This document shows, piece after piece, positions 4,961 through 5,358 of a DNA stretch of 5,358 bases; the first letter of the stretch is position 1; the number at the start of each line of letters is the position of its first letter. Under the pieces are notes generated by a model, which did no database searches, was not told the origin of the DNA, and was given only the letters and a program-made list of their open reading frames with translations. Both the position numbers and the translations under genes were made by a program. Source of the DNA: Ruaniaceae bacterium (GTDB lineage: Bacteria > Actinomycetota > Actinomycetes > Actinomycetales > Actinomycetaceae); NCBI GenBank assembly GCA_030450655.1, contig JAKDIE010000120.1, positions 1 through 5,358 on the forward strand. Direction: 5' to 3'.

Positions 4961-5358
4961 ACATCCCCACCCAGCCTCGAGACCACCAGTTCCGGGGCGC
5001 GCCCCTCGCCGGTGGCGGGCAGTTCGGCACGGGCTGCGGTGAGCACGTCCTCGAAGCCATCGGGGACGGCCCCGGCGATGATCACGCGGCTCGGATCGTA
5101 GAAGTTGCCGAGAACGCTGACGATTCGCGCAAGCACCCCGCCCAGCTGCTCCACCACTCGGAGGGCGAGGCGGTCGCCACTCGCGGCGCGCTCCATCACG
5201 GCCCTGCCATCGAGCTCGCTGGGCGCAACCTCGGCCAGCGCGCCACCTTCGCCGCGCGCGATGGCCTCCCGCGCGAACTTGGCGGCGATGTGCCCGAGTC
5301 CGCCATCGCTCTCAACGCCCCGCACACGCGTGAAAGCACCCATCTCCCCCACCCCACC
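4873..5358 (-). CDS. ROK-family protein, probable transcriptional regulator, C-terminal part
   Basis: The frame stays open to the right edge, so the N-terminus (the DxGxT phosphate motif and any winged helix-turn-helix) is outside the window; 161 codons are visible. The visible part begins GGVGEMGAF, the ROK counterpart of the G-E-x-G-H segment, but has Ala where sugar kinases have His. The CxCGxxGCxE zinc motif that should follow is absent (VRGVESDGGLGHIAA instead). Later YDPSRVIIAGAVPDGF matches the ROK 'DPxxVVxGGG' segment with a degenerate glycine run. Loss of the zinc and kinase residues favours a NagC/XylR-type repressor over a glucokinase. It lies upstream of lacZ on the same strand, so control of the lactose genes is a reasonable inference. 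Its last codons are duplicated at 3415-3502. GTG or ATG codons near 5350 are internal, not the true start. Confidence 0.82.
   Translation of the reverse strand, partial: GGVGEMGAFTRVRGVESDGGLGHIAAKFAREAIARGEGGALAEVAPSELDGRAVMERAASGDRLALRVVEQLGGVLARIVSVLGNFYDPSRVIIAGAVPDGFEDVLTAARAELPATGEGRAPELVVSRLGGDVVATGAVAAALQAARTNALDVWLSRQAAS

Overview
This 5.36-kb window is GC-rich and looks like an actinobacterial carbohydrate locus. The beta-galactosidase, the ROK protein, the AAA_14/DUF4143 ATPase and the apparently leaderless ATPase start are all at home in Actinomycetota, for example Bifidobacteriaceae or Actinomycetaceae. The sequence alone does not resolve the genus.

Three genes on the minus strand form a lactose/beta-galactoside module, read from right to left. 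They are a ROK-family protein cut by the right edge (4873-5358), a complete 1035-residue GH2 beta-galactosidase (140-3247), and the first 47 codons of a GPH-type sugar/cation symporter cut by the left edge (1-143). The lacZ stop and the symporter start overlap by four bases (GTGA), so these two are almost certainly one operon: the symporter imports the sugar and LacZ hydrolyses it in the cytoplasm. The ROK protein lacks the zinc motif of sugar kinases and is more likely the local repressor.

Between the ROK gene and lacZ lies a block of about 1.46 kb with a single complete gene on the plus strand. It encodes a 423-residue ATPase with an N-terminal AAA_14 domain and a C-terminal DUF4143 domain that retains residues compatible with a PD-(D/E)XK nuclease core. 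The gene is probably leaderless: TACAGT sits exactly six bases before its ATG. Just upstream is a pair of 11-base direct repeats 23 bp apart and a palindrome, a candidate autoregulatory site.

The most striking feature is that this gene is bracketed by two direct copies of the last ~99 bp of the ROK gene (3405-3502 and 4862-4960, about 93% identical). The copy beside lacZ is an orphan tail with no upstream ROK body. The differences between the copies are almost all silent (four synonymous codons and one Asp/Asn change), so both diverged while coding. The arrangement resembles an element that integrates at a gene 3' end and restores the reading frame with its own copy of that end, but no integrase or transposase is visible. 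Recombination between ROK paralogues is the main alternative.

The intergenic stretch 3248-3404 holds the lacZ leader, with a GC-rich hairpin and a doubled Shine-Dalgarno-like motif. The stretch 3503-3579 holds the ATPase promoter region. No tRNA, rRNA, CRISPR array or classical insertion sequence was seen.
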